Origin: Zoogloea sp. | Lineage (GTDB): Bacteria; Pseudomonadota; Gammaproteobacteria; Burkholderiales; Rhodocyclaceae | Direction of reading: 5' to 3' | DNA: 64,000 nucleotides | NCBI GenBank assembly: GCA_016720685.1 | Contig: JADKKC010000066.1 | Coordinates: 172,501 to 236,500, forward strand | Part shown: positions 1-8,237 of the stretch, piece after piece | Numbering within the stretch: position 1 is the stretch's first letter | Layout: each line of letters starts with the position of its first letter | Program-made: the position numbers and the translations under genes | Notes under the pieces: model-generated | The model's input: only the letters and a program-made list of their open reading frames with translations | Told to the model about the DNA's origin: nothing | Database searches by the model: none

Positions 1-213
1 AAACGCTTCGAGCAGCTGCACCAGGCGCACAAGACGGCACGTGTCGATGGCACGCCGCCGGACGATCCGCAGGCGTGGCTTCAGCCGGGAGGGTGGCTGG
101 CAGTGTTCTGCAAGGACATGCAGGCCGTGCTGCTGGCAGAACTGGACGTTCGCCTGCAGCCGGTCGCGGGGCTGATCGACGCACTTGGCAACCAGGATTC
201 AAACCAGCAATGA
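1..213 (+). CDS. DUF3348 family protein, C-terminal part
   Basis: The first 70 codons of the window are open in frame 1 and end with TGA at 211-213. The stop overlaps the ATG of the next gene as ATGA, which indicates translational coupling. The residues (KRFEQLHQAHKTA near the start, then a helical stretch ending LIDALGNQDSNQQ) fit the C-terminus of the DUF3348 proteins that usually precede DUF802 genes in betaproteobacteria. The assignment relies mostly on gene order, because only a fragment is visible. The function is unknown; it is a soluble partner of the membrane motor encoded downstream. Confidence 0.6.
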   Translation, partial: KRFEQLHQAHKTARVDGTPPDDPQAWLQPGGWLAVFCKDMQAVLLAELDVRLQPVAGLIDALGNQDSNQQ

Positions 214-2420
214 ATAGAACGATTTTTTTGACGGCCTTTTTCGTGGGCTTGATCGCTGTTTCGTGGGTGGGCGTCGGGTATATCGGGAACAGCCCACTGG
301 CCCTGACCATGACGGCGATCATCGGTACGGTCTATGTCGCGGGCGCCCTCGAGCTGCTTAGGTTCAGCCAGGCCACATCCACCCTGGCCAGGGCTCTGGC
401 GGCAATTCCCGAGAACCTGCCCGATCTCGGCAACTGGCTGGACACACTGCATCCTTCACTGCACAACACCGTGCGCCTGCGCATCGAGGGTGAGCGTGTC
501 GGCCTGCCTGGCCCGGCGATGACGCCTTATCTGGTGGGGCTGCTGGTGCTTCTGGGGATGCTGGGCACTTTTCTGGGCATGGTGGTCACCCTCAACGGCG
601 CAGTCATCGCCCTCGAAAGCACCACCGATCTTCAAACCATTCGCACCTCCCTGGCCGCTCCGGTAAAGGGATTGGGCGTGGCTTTCGGCACATCGGTTGC
701 CGGCGTGGCCGCCTCGGCGATGCTGGGCCTCATCTCGGCCCTGTGCCGTCGCGAACGCCTGCAAACGGCACACCTGCTGGACACCCGGATCGCCACCGTA
801 TTGCGTGGTTTTTCCCTGGTCCATCAACGCCAGGAGACTTTCAGGGCCTTGCAGCTTCAAGCCCGGGCCCTGCCCGATGTGGTGGATAAACTGCAGGCGA
901 TGATGGTGCAGATGGACCAGCAGAGCCGGCAGTTGAGCGAGCGTCTGCTGACCAACCAGGAAAGCCATTACCGCGACGCCAAGGGCATTTACTCCGACCT
1001 GGCGTCGTCCGTCGACCAATCCCTCAAGGAGAGCCTGACTGCAAGCGCCCGCCTGGCTGGCGAAACGATCCAGCCCGTGGTCGAGGCCACGATGAGCGGC
1101 ATTGCGCAGGAGACGAGCGCGCTGCACAAAAAGGTGGCCGACACGGTCCAGTCGCAGCTCGACGGACTCTCCGAGCGTTTCAGCGCCACCGTCACCACCG
1201 TGTCGGACACCTGGACTGACGCCCTGGCCCGCCACGCGCACACCACCGAACACCTCACCGCGGGCCTGAACGGCACGCTGCAAACCTGTGCCGACACTTT
1301 CGAGCAACGCTCGGCAGCGCTTGTGGCCACGGTGGACCGGACCCACGCAGCGTTGCAGGCAGAGCTGGCGAGCGCGGTCACCGGCATTGCGCAGGACACC
1401 AGCGCGCTGCACGAAAAACTGGCCGACCGGCTGGAGACGCAGCTGGGCGCGCTCTCGAGCCGCTTCGGCACAACCGCCACACACATCGCAGACACCTGGA
1501 CCGACGCCCTGGCCAGCCAGGCACGCAGCAGCGAAAACCTCACCGGGGAGCTGCACCAATCCCTCGAATCCTTCGCCGAGACCTTTGCCCAGCGGTCGGC
1601 TGCGCTGCTGGTCACGGTCAACCAATCCCACGCCGCCTTGCAGGCAGAACTGGCGGCGTCGGACCAGCAGCGGCTGGCACACCTGACCCTGGCCCTGGAA
1701 TCGACGAGCACGTCGCTGCACCAGGAATGGCAGGCCGCGGGCGCCCGGAGCCTCGCCCAGCAGCAACACCTGTGCCACACGCTGGAAGAAACCGCCCGCA
1801 CCCTCACCACCCAGGCGCAGGCCCAGGCCAGCAACACCATCGACGCAGTATCGAGGCTCATGCAGACCGCCGCGGAAGCGCCGCGGGCTGCGGCCGAAGT
1901 GATCGGCGAGCTGCGCCACGAACTCTCCGCCAGCATCGCGCGGGACAACGTGCTCCTCGAGGAGCGCAGTCGCATCATGGAGACCCTGGGCGCCCTGCTC
2001 GATGCCATCAACCATGCCTCTACCGAACAGCGGGGCGCCATCGACGCCCTGGTCGCATCGTCCACCGCCTTGCTCGAGCGCAGCAGCACCCGCTTCGAGG
2101 CCAGCATCGAGGCCGAAGCCGCAAAAATGACCGACGTCGCCACGCGGATCAGCAGCGGCGCCATCGAGGTATCGAGCCTGAGCGAAGCATTCGGCTTCGC
2201 GGTTCAGTTGTTCAGCGACTCCAACGACAAACTGATGGAGACGCTGCAGCGCATCGAGGGCTCGCTCAACACATCCATGGCGCGCAGCGACGACCAGCTC
2301 GCCTATTACGTGGCCCAGGCACGGGAAATCATCGACCTGAGCATCCTGTCGCAAAAGCAGATCGTCGAAGATCTCCAGCAGCTTTCCAGCAAACAGGCAT
2401 CGCTTGCCGGCGAGGCGTGA
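210..2420 (+). CDS. DUF802 protein, MotA/TolQ/ZorA-like membrane motor subunit with long coiled tail
   Basis: A 736-residue protein starting at ATG 210, which overlaps the previous stop; the upstream open frame from 75 is not needed. Two hydrophobic segments lie near residues 4-50 and two more near 105-135 and 155-180, a four-helix layout like MotA, TolQ and ZorA. The remaining ~540 residues are helical and Ala/Thr/Gln-rich, with a 95-residue tandem repeat (IAQETSALHKK at 1101, IAQDTSALHEK at 1386). These repeats match the DUF802 region. The next gene encodes a MotB-like partner, so the pair is probably an ion-driven motor in the inner membrane with a long cytoplasmic tail. What it drives is not known. 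The four genes overlap or touch and are probably one operon. Confidence 0.8.
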   Translation: MNRTIFLTAFFVGLIAVSWVGVGYIGNSPLALTMTAIIGTVYVAGALELLRFSQATSTLARALAAIPENLPDLGNWLDTLHPSLHNTVRLRIEGERVGLPGPAMTPYLVGLLVLLGMLGTFLGMVVTLNGAVIALESTTDLQTIRTSLAAPVKGLGVAFGTSVAGVAASAMLGLISALCRRERLQTAHLLDTRIATVLRGFSLVHQRQETFRALQLQARALPDVVDKLQAMMVQMDQQSRQLSERLLTNQESHYRDAKGIYSDLASSVDQSLKESLTASARLAGETIQPVVEATMSGIAQETSALHKKVADTVQSQLDGLSERFSATVTTVSDTWTDALARHAHTTEHLTAGLNGTLQTCADTFEQRSAALVATVDRTHAALQAELASAVTGIAQDTSALHEKLADRLETQLGALSSRFGTTATHIADTWTDALASQARSSENLTGELHQSLESFAETFAQRSAALLVTVNQSHAALQAELAASDQQRLAHLTLALESTSTSLHQEWQAAGARSLAQQQHLCHTLEETARTLTTQAQAQASNTIDAVSRLMQTAAEAPRAAAEVIGELRHELSASIARDNVLLEERSRIMETLGALLDAINHASTEQRGAIDALVASSTALLERSSTRFEASIEAEAAKMTDVATRISSGAIEVSSLSEAFGFAVQLFSDSNDKLMETLQRIEGSLNTSMARSDDQLAYYVAQAREIIDLSILSQKQIVEDLQQLSSKQASLAGEA

Positions 2421-2422
2421 CG

Positions 2423-3064
2423 ATGGAAAACATCGACGACAGCCTCGAGCACAGCACGCCGGTATGGGCCGTATTCGGCGATCTCATGTCCGGCCTTCTG
2501 GGAGCCTTCGTGCTGATCCTGGTCGGCGTCCTCGGGGTTCAGCTGGAACTGGCCACCAGCCTGGAAGCCGAGGTGCAGAAGCGGCAGATCGAGGAGCGCA
2601 GGCGCCTGGCCCTGGAAAAAGCCCTGGCGGTTCCGCTCGCGTCCGGCCGGGTCACGCTGAACAACGGGCGCATCGGCATCAGCGGCAGCGTGCTGTTTGC
2701 CTTGAACTCCGACCAGTTGCAGCCCGAGGGCCGACAGATTCTCAAGAGCCTGGCGCCGCCCCTGGCCGCCTATCTGGGTGCCCGCGGTGAAATGCTGATG
2801 GTGAGCGGCTTTACCGACGACAGGCCGATGCGGGACAGCAACCGGCAATTCGCCGACAACTGGGAGCTTTCTGCCCAGCGCGCCTTGACGGTAACCCGGG
2901 CCATGATCGACGAAGGCATTCCTGCTGCATCGATATTTGCCGCGGCCTTTGGCCCCGAGCAGCCGGTAGCGTCCAATGCCGACGAGAAGGGGCGCGCGCA
3001 GAACCGGCGTGTGGAAATGGCGCCGGTGCCGCAATCGGCCAAGACGGACACAGGCCCCCAATGA
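2423..3064 (+). CDS. OmpA-family, MotB/ZorB-like protein
   Basis: A 213-residue protein. ATG 2423 is preferred; a GTG at 2417 in the same frame would overlap the previous stop. One transmembrane helix spans about residues 15-37 and begins with a conserved-looking acidic residue (D20 in WAVFGDLMSGLL), the position of the proton-binding aspartate in MotB. A short helical stalk follows, then an OmpA peptidoglycan-binding domain from about residue 75 to 200. That domain contains the VSGFTDDRP, NWELSAQRA and KGRAQNRRVE blocks typical of the family. It should anchor the motor to the cell wall while the DUF802 protein surrounds its helix. The stop overlaps the start of the next gene. Confidence 0.85.
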   Translation: MENIDDSLEHSTPVWAVFGDLMSGLLGAFVLILVGVLGVQLELATSLEAEVQKRQIEERRRLALEKALAVPLASGRVTLNNGRIGISGSVLFALNSDQLQPEGRQILKSLAPPLAAYLGARGEMLMVSGFTDDRPMRDSNRQFADNWELSAQRALTVTRAMIDEGIPAASIFAAAFGPEQPVASNADEKGRAQNRRVEMAPVPQSAKTDTGPQ

Positions 3065-3801
3065 GTGAATCCGGGCAGAGCGTCGATCCCGGCGTGACGA
3101 TCGACGCCCTGCGCGCCCGTGGCGCAGATCGCCTCGATCCCGTCCGCTTTCGTTTCATCGAGGCCCTGGCCCGACGCTCGGCCGCCGAGCGGGGCGACAC
3201 CAGACGCGTTCTGGACGCCAGGCTGGCAACGCTGCTTGAGGAATACACCGCCCGATTCGATCAAACCCAAACCCGGGCCGGCGAAACCCTGGCCTGCACC
3301 GCGGCGCAATTTCCCGATGCAGCAGACCGGCTGGAAGCCATTTACCGCGCCGGCAATTTTCGCGAATTGCGCCAATTCATCGCCAGCCTGCAAGACCGAT
3401 ATCGCGCGCGCCCGCTGCCCGATCTGCTGTCCCATATCCAGCAGCATGCGCAAGACCTGCCCGCAAATGGCGCCGGAGAAACGCTCAAGCCCCAGGGAGA
3501 ACTCAAAGCCCTGGCGTATTTCAGAAACACCTGGTCCAGGCTCAATGTCGAGCAACAACTGGCCCGCGCGCTGGCGCAAGCGCCCGAGAACGCCGGCCCG
3601 CTCAATTCCCACCTGCTGGTGCTTCAATCACTCAAATTGATGCGCGACATCTCGCCGGAATACCTCAGGCGCTTCATGGCCTACGCGGACGCGATGTTAT
3701 GGCTGGATCAGGCCGACAGCAGCAATAAAACCGTGCAAAAAAATATCGTTCGCAGCGAGCGCGACAAGAAGCGCAAAACCGGCCGCGGCAACGCCGGCTG
3801 A
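3061..3801 (+). CDS. DUF2894 domain-containing protein
   Basis: A 246-residue soluble protein starting in an ATGA overlap with the OmpA gene. The N-terminal region (VTIDALRARGADRLDPVRFRF) and the C-terminal segment (LRRFMAYADAMLWLDQA, then a Lys/Arg-rich tail) are the recognisable parts of DUF2894. No catalytic motif, signal peptide or membrane segment is visible. In betaproteobacteria this family closes the DUF3348-DUF802-OmpA cluster, so it is probably a cytoplasmic component of the same machine. The basic tail RSERDKKRKTGRGNAG could contact nucleic acid or membrane, which is only a suggestion. Confidence 0.8.
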   Translation: MSESGQSVDPGVTIDALRARGADRLDPVRFRFIEALARRSAAERGDTRRVLDARLATLLEEYTARFDQTQTRAGETLACTAAQFPDAADRLEAIYRAGNFRELRQFIASLQDRYRARPLPDLLSHIQQHAQDLPANGAGETLKPQGELKALAYFRNTWSRLNVEQQLARALAQAPENAGPLNSHLLVLQSLKLMRDISPEYLRRFMAYADAMLWLDQADSSNKTVQKNIVRSERDKKRKTGRGNAG

Positions 3802-3887
3802 GTCCACACCGGCGCGAGCTGGCAGAAACGCAAACCGGCCCCTTTCCACGGACCGGCCCAGAGGCTTCGCAAGGTCGGCAGCGTAGG

Positions 3888-4757
3888 TCAGAAGGTCCGG
3901 TTCACCGAGGCGATCCAGGTGCCTGCGCTCATGTCCTTGGTCGTTCCGTTGCCGGCGACGCTGGGATAGTTCTTCCAGTAATCGGCGCCCACCGTCGTGG
4001 AGTAGGCCAGGCCCAGGGTCCAGCTGCCGGGCATGGCCTTGCTGACACCCACCTTGTAGTCGGCGTAGCCGAGCCCCGTCGAGCGGGCGATGGTCTGGCG
4101 CCCCGCGTGGAGGCTGGCCGTCCAGCTGGGCAGAAACTCGTAGGCCGCGTTGGCCTCGATGTACCACGAACCGGTGGTGTCGCTGCCGCTGACGCCCGCC
4201 GACGGATTACCCGGGAAGGCGCCCACCCCGGCGTTGTTGCTGGAGAAACCGAAGTAGCCCACGTCGGTGATGGCGCGGGAGTACTTCACGTTGAGCCACT
4301 GCCAGGTGCCGGAGAGATACACCTCGGTGGCGTTGTAGCTCTTCCTGGCATAGCTGCCGGCGGGGGTGATCTTGTCGTAGTTGGCCCTCGGAAAGAAGAA
4401 CTGGAGCAGCCCCAGGTCGTAGGTGAAATCGCCCACCGCACCCCGGTAGCCGCCGTAGACGTCGATCTCGATGGTGGCGTTGGCATACAGGTTGGCGCTG
4501 GTGTTGGACATCCAGGCGCCCGCGTAGAAGCCCGATGCATGGGTGTAGTCGAAGCCGCCCTGCAACGCGGGATTGCCCCAGGTCTGGCGGATGCCGCGGA
4601 ACACGTATTCCGACACCACACCGATGTTGCTGGTCAGCTCCGGGGCGGGGGCCGGGGCGTCCTCGGCGAGGGCCGCCATCGCCGGCAAACCGAGCAGCAG
4701 CCCGGCCCCGTAGTTGCACACTGCGTTCCGGACTGCGGATTTCATCGCGGGTTTCAT
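3888..4757 (-). CDS. TorF-family putative porin (outer membrane beta-barrel)
   Basis: A 289-residue protein with a cleavable signal peptide (hydrophobic core GLLLGLPAMAALA, cleavage near AEDA). The mature part begins LTSNIGVVSEYVFRGIRQT, the standard opening of the TIGR02001/TorF-type barrels, and alternates aromatic and polar residues up to the terminal phenylalanine (VNRTF) required for outer membrane insertion. I take the ATG at 4757 rather than 4796, because the signal peptide begins there and an AGAGG ribosome site precedes it. Members are annotated as porins, but the substrate is unknown. It lies divergently from the amine permease gene and could supply amines or amino acids, which is inference only. 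Confidence 0.8.
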   Translation of the reverse strand: MKPAMKSAVRNAVCNYGAGLLLGLPAMAALAEDAPAPAPELTSNIGVVSEYVFRGIRQTWGNPALQGGFDYTHASGFYAGAWMSNTSANLYANATIEIDVYGGYRGAVGDFTYDLGLLQFFFPRANYDKITPAGSYARKSYNATEVYLSGTWQWLNVKYSRAITDVGYFGFSSNNAGVGAFPGNPSAGVSGSDTTGSWYIEANAAYEFLPSWTASLHAGRQTIARSTGLGYADYKVGVSKAMPGSWTLGLAYSTTVGADYWKNYPSVAGNGTTKDMSAGTWIASVNRTF

Positions 4758-4929
4758 GGTTTTGCCTCTGTCGGTGTTGGGATGGTGCCATTTCACGCTC
4801 GCGCGCCTACTCCCTCAATTCCCCCTCCGACCTACTCCCAAAGTCGAATTGTTCGCTGCAGCAACGGGGCGGACAGTGCAGCCATATCGCAGTCAGCGGT
4901 GTGGTTTTTCGACCTTGGGGAGAACGCAG

Positions 4930-6621
4930 ATGAACACGACGACAGTGGATGCCGCGAGCGGCATCGGGAGCGACGGCGCCAGCGCTACGCTCCATCGCAA
5001 GATTGGTTGGGCTGGAGCCTTCTGGGTGGCCAGTGGCGTGCCGGCACTGGTGCTGTTTTCCATCGGCTCCATCGCCGCCACGGTGGGCAAGCCATCGTGG
5101 GCGGTGTGGATCATTTCGATCGCCTTCGGCTTCCTGCAGTCGTTTTCGTACGCCGAGATCGCCGGCTTGTTCCCCCACAAATCCGGCGGCGCGTCGGTGT
5201 ATGGAGCGGTGGCCTGGGTGCGTTACAGCAAGATGCTGGCGCCCCTGTCGGTGTGGAGCAACTGGCTGGCCTGGTCGCCGGTGCTGGCCATCGGCTCGGG
5301 GCTGGCGGCGGGCTACATCCTGTCCATCCTGTTTGCGCCGGATGCGGCCATCAACACCTGGCAGATCACCCTGCTCGAGCTCGGCGGCGTGAAAGCCGGG
5401 CTGGCCCTGCGCATCAACGCCACCTTCGTGCTCGGCGCCGCGGTGCTGCTGGCAGCCTTCGCGATCCAGCACCGCGGCATCCTGCAGGCGGCGCGCATGC
5501 AGATGGTGCTGGGCATCGCCGCCCTCGCCCCGCTGATGCTGATCGGTCTGTGGCCGCTGCTCTCCGGTGACATCCCCACCGCCAACCTGACGCCGCTCTT
5601 CCCGCTGGCCAAGGATGCCGGCGGCGCGGTGATCGACGGCAGCTGGGACATGGCCGGCTTCACGCTGATCGCCGGCGGCCTGTTCATGGCGGCGTGGTCC
5701 ACCTACGGCTTCGAGACGGCGGTGTGCTACACCCGCGAGTTCCGCAACCCGCGCACCGACACCTTCAAGGCCATCCTGTATTCGGGCCTCTTGTGCATCT
5801 TCGTATTCACGGTGGTTCCGCTGGCCTTCCAGGGCAGCCTCGGCCTGGGGCAGATGGTCACCCCGGCCGTCCTGGATGCGGCGGGCAAGGTGGTCACCCC
5901 GGCGGTGTACGACGGCATCCTGTCGCCCGACATCTACAGCGGCATGGGCGTGGCCCAGGCCATGGCCCACATGCTGGGCGGCGGCGCGCTGATCGAACAC
6001 GTGCTGATGGCCATGCTGGTGCTGGCCCTGGTGCTGTCGATCATGACCTCGATGGCCGGCTCCTCGCGCACCCTCTACCAGGCCTCGGTGGATGGCTGGC
6101 TGCCCAAGTACCTCTCCAACGTGAATGGCAACGGCGCCCCCACCGCGGCGATGTGGACCGACCTGGGCTTCAACCTGCTGCTGCTCCTGATGTCCGACTA
6201 CGTCTTCGTGCTGGCCATCTCCAACGTCTGCTACATCCTCTTCAACTTCCTCAACCTCAACGCCGCCTGGATCCACCGCATCGACCGCCCCCACTGGCCG
6301 CGCCCCTACAAGGCCCCGACCTGGCTGATCGGCGTCGGCACCGTGCTGGCCTTCGTCAATCTGGGCCTGATGGGCATGGGCGCCGACATCTGGGGCGTCG
6401 GCACCCTGGCCACCGGCCTCGCCGCCGCGGCCCTGATCCTGCCGGTGTTCTTCTACCGCCACTACATCGTCGACAAGGGCCGCTTCCCCGCCGCGATGCA
6501 GGAAGACATGCACCTGGGCAACGAAGCAGGCGTCGGCACCCGCGCCGGCATCCTGCCGTGGCTGGCCCTGGCCGGCGGCGCGGCGGTGATCGCCGTCGCC
6601 CACGCCGTGGCCGTGATCTGA
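4930..6621 (+). CDS. APC-family amino acid/amine permease
   Basis: A 563-residue inner-membrane transporter with about 12 hydrophobic helices. The first helix carries the APC-type glycine-rich stretch (WVASGVPALVLFSIGS), and the family signature region (AEIAGLFPHKSGGASVYG) follows helix 2. ATG 4930 has a GGAGA ribosome site; upstream in-frame starts add residues with no support. It is the first gene of a same-strand run leading into the dimethylamine monooxygenase genes with an 11-base gap, so its substrate is probably a methylated amine or a related amino compound. The exact substrate cannot be read from sequence. Confidence 0.8.
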   Translation: MNTTTVDAASGIGSDGASATLHRKIGWAGAFWVASGVPALVLFSIGSIAATVGKPSWAVWIISIAFGFLQSFSYAEIAGLFPHKSGGASVYGAVAWVRYSKMLAPLSVWSNWLAWSPVLAIGSGLAAGYILSILFAPDAAINTWQITLLELGGVKAGLALRINATFVLGAAVLLAAFAIQHRGILQAARMQMVLGIAALAPLMLIGLWPLLSGDIPTANLTPLFPLAKDAGGAVIDGSWDMAGFTLIAGGLFMAAWSTYGFETAVCYTREFRNPRTDTFKAILYSGLLCIFVFTVVPLAFQGSLGLGQMVTPAVLDAAGKVVTPAVYDGILSPDIYSGMGVAQAMAHMLGGGALIEHVLMAMLVLALVLSIMTSMAGSSRTLYQASVDGWLPKYLSNVNGNGAPTAAMWTDLGFNLLLLLMSDYVFVLAISNVCYILFNFLNLNAAWIHRIDRPHWPRPYKAPTWLIGVGTVLAFVNLGLMGMGADIWGVGTLATGLAAAALILPVFFYRHYIVDKGRFPAAMQEDMHLGNEAGVGTRAGILPWLALAGGAAVIAVAHAVAVI

Positions 6622-6632
6622 GGAGACCCACG

Positions 6633-7214
6633 ATGATGCACTCCGACATCAAGAGCCGCCCGGAATACCGGGCCCTGGAGCCAGACCTGGCCGGCAACCG
6701 GCACCTGCTGGTGATCGAGGGCGAAACCCTCCAGCACGGCCGGCTGGACGCCCTCGCCGGCACCTTCGCCCCGGTGGCCGGGCAACTCCAGACCTGGCTG
6801 GTAGGCGCTCCGACGGCCGCATCCGGCCTGGGCAAGGTGTGGCAGCTGGCCGGGCCGGACGCGGTGCTCGACGCCTTCGCCTGCGCCAGCCGCGGGTTCG
6901 GGATGGGCGACCGGCTCTACGTGCAGGGCACCGAGCCCTTTTTGTGGTCGGTGGCCGGCGCCGCCGCCCTCGTCGGCTTCGGCCCCGGCCAGGTGCAGCT
7001 CCACCACGCCGGCAGCCTGCGCCGCCGGGTGTGGTGCACCCACTGCCACGCTTTCACCGACGGGGTAACCACCAACATCGTGCCCTGCGGCGGCTGCGGC
7101 CGCCACCTGCTGGTGCGCGACCACTTCTCCCGCCGCCTGGGCGCCTTCATGGGCGTGATGGTGGACGCCGAGGCACCGGGCGAGATCCCGGCCATCGAGG
7201 AGGTCTTCGCATGA
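6633..7214 (+). CDS. dmmA: Dimethylamine monooxygenase subunit, DmmA-like small subunit
   Basis: A 193-residue protein following an AGGAG site. The C-terminal third has four cysteines in two pairs (CTHCHAF and CGGCG) followed by HFSRRLGAFMGV, the hallmark of the DmmA family found in heme-dependent oxidative N-demethylase clusters. The cysteine pairs suggest a zinc or iron-sulfur site. It overlaps the reductase gene by four bases and lies two genes before the heme subunit, the arrangement expected of a dmm operon. Its enzymatic contribution to the multi-subunit complex is not well understood; family naming follows gene order A-B-C. Confidence 0.75.
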   Translation: MMHSDIKSRPEYRALEPDLAGNRHLLVIEGETLQHGRLDALAGTFAPVAGQLQTWLVGAPTAASGLGKVWQLAGPDAVLDAFACASRGFGMGDRLYVQGTEPFLWSVAGAAALVGFGPGQVQLHHAGSLRRRVWCTHCHAFTDGVTTNIVPCGGCGRHLLVRDHFSRRLGAFMGVMVDAEAPGEIPAIEEVFA

Positions 7215-8161
7215 TCGGCGAAACCCTGCAACTGAAAGTGGAGGCCGTCACCGACATCGCCCCCACCCTGCGTCATGTGCGCCTGGTAGCGGCGGACGGC
7301 GGCAAGCTGCCCCCCGCCGCGGCCGGTGCCCACATCCAGCTGGAGCTGGCCGGCGCGGGCCGCAGCTTCCGCAACGCCTACTCCCTGGTCAGCCGGCCCG
7401 GCGCCCGGGATGCCTGGGACATCATCGTGCGCCGGGTGCCCGCCTCCCGCGGCGGCTCGGCCTTCATCCACACGCAACTGCAGGCCGGCGACACCCTCGC
7501 GGCGGGCTGGCCGGGCAACCTGTTCGCCCCGGTGCGCACCGCCCGGCGCCACCTGATGATCGCCGGCGGCATCGGCATCACGCCCTTCCTGTCCTACCTG
7601 GCCGACTTTGCGATGAGCGGCGGCGAGCACGCGCTGCACGTGTGCTGCCGGGAAGCGGAGAAGGACGTCTTCGCCCCGTGGATCGCCGGCCGCAGCGGCG
7701 TGGCCTTCCACTGGAACGCCGACGGCCACCGCCTCGACATCCCGGCCCTGCTGGCCGCCCAGCCCGCCGGCACCCACCTCTACGTGTGCGGCCCGGCCGC
7801 CATGAACGACGAGGTGATGGGCGCCGCCGCGGCTGCCGGCTGGCCCGCCAGCCACGTGCATTGCGAGCACTTCGGCTCGGCCCTGTCCGGTGGCGAGGCC
7901 TTCCGGGCCTTCCTGGCCCGATCCGGCATCGAAGTGGAAGTGGGCGAGGACGAAAGCCTGCTCGAGGCCATCGAGCGCGCGGGCATCAAGGCGCCCTGTC
8001 TGTGCCGGGGCGGCGCCTGCGGCGTCTGCGTAACCCCGCTGCTGGAAGGCGATGCCGAACACCGCGACCACGTCCTGTCCCCCGCCGAGCGCGCATCCGG
8101 CCGCCTGATCATGCCCTGCGTATCACGGGCGAAGGCCGGCAGATTGGTGCTGGATTTGTGA
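7211..8161 (+). CDS. dmmB: PDR/VanB-type ferredoxin reductase (dimethylamine monooxygenase reductase)
   Basis: A 316-residue electron-transfer protein with three domains: an FMN-binding beta-barrel with the RNAYSLVSR motif (about residues 55-65), an NAD(P)-binding domain (MIAGGIGITPFLS, about 115-130; LYVCGPAAM, about 190-200), and a C-terminal plant-type 2Fe-2S ferredoxin domain with CLCRGGACGVC and a final MPCVS cysteine. It should pass electrons from NAD(P)H to the heme subunit encoded next. Its start codon overlaps the dmmA stop (ATGA). The heme-subunit gene begins 76 bases downstream, after two small hairpins. Confidence 0.85.
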   Translation: MIGETLQLKVEAVTDIAPTLRHVRLVAADGGKLPPAAAGAHIQLELAGAGRSFRNAYSLVSRPGARDAWDIIVRRVPASRGGSAFIHTQLQAGDTLAAGWPGNLFAPVRTARRHLMIAGGIGITPFLSYLADFAMSGGEHALHVCCREAEKDVFAPWIAGRSGVAFHWNADGHRLDIPALLAAQPAGTHLYVCGPAAMNDEVMGAAAAAGWPASHVHCEHFGSALSGGEAFRAFLARSGIEVEVGEDESLLEAIERAGIKAPCLCRGGACGVCVTPLLEGDAEHRDHVLSPAERASGRLIMPCVSRAKAGRLVLDL

Positions 8162-8172
8162 AACCGCGGCAG

Positions 8173-8221
8173 GGGCGACTTCAGTCGCCCACCCCATCCA
8201 CACGGGCGAATGAATTCGCCC
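8173..8221. repeat. Two REP-like hairpins GGGCGA-N6-TCGCCC
   Basis: Two small palindromes lie between the reductase and heme-subunit genes. The arms GGGCGA (8173-8178) and TCGCCC (8185-8190) enclose six bases; GGGCGAA (8204-8210) and TTCGCCC (8215-8221) form the second. The same arm sequence recurs at 42409-42426. These are probably REP-type intergenic elements that may affect mRNA stability inside the operon. Confidence 0.6.
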
Positions 8222-8237
8222 CTACAGGAGAACGATC

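Noticed and set aside
456..2354. Very long open frame on the minus strand opposite the DUF802 gene
   Set aside because: It mirrors a GC-rich coding region; the plus strand has membrane helices, coupled neighbours and family motifs, and the minus frame has none. The same holds for long antisense frames over the permease, dmm, mgd and mgs genes.
1..3801. Calling the first cluster a Zorya defence system
   Set aside because: Only the ZorA/ZorB-like motor logic is shared. No ZorC, ZorD helicase or ZorE nuclease gene is visible, and the partners are DUF3348 and DUF2894.
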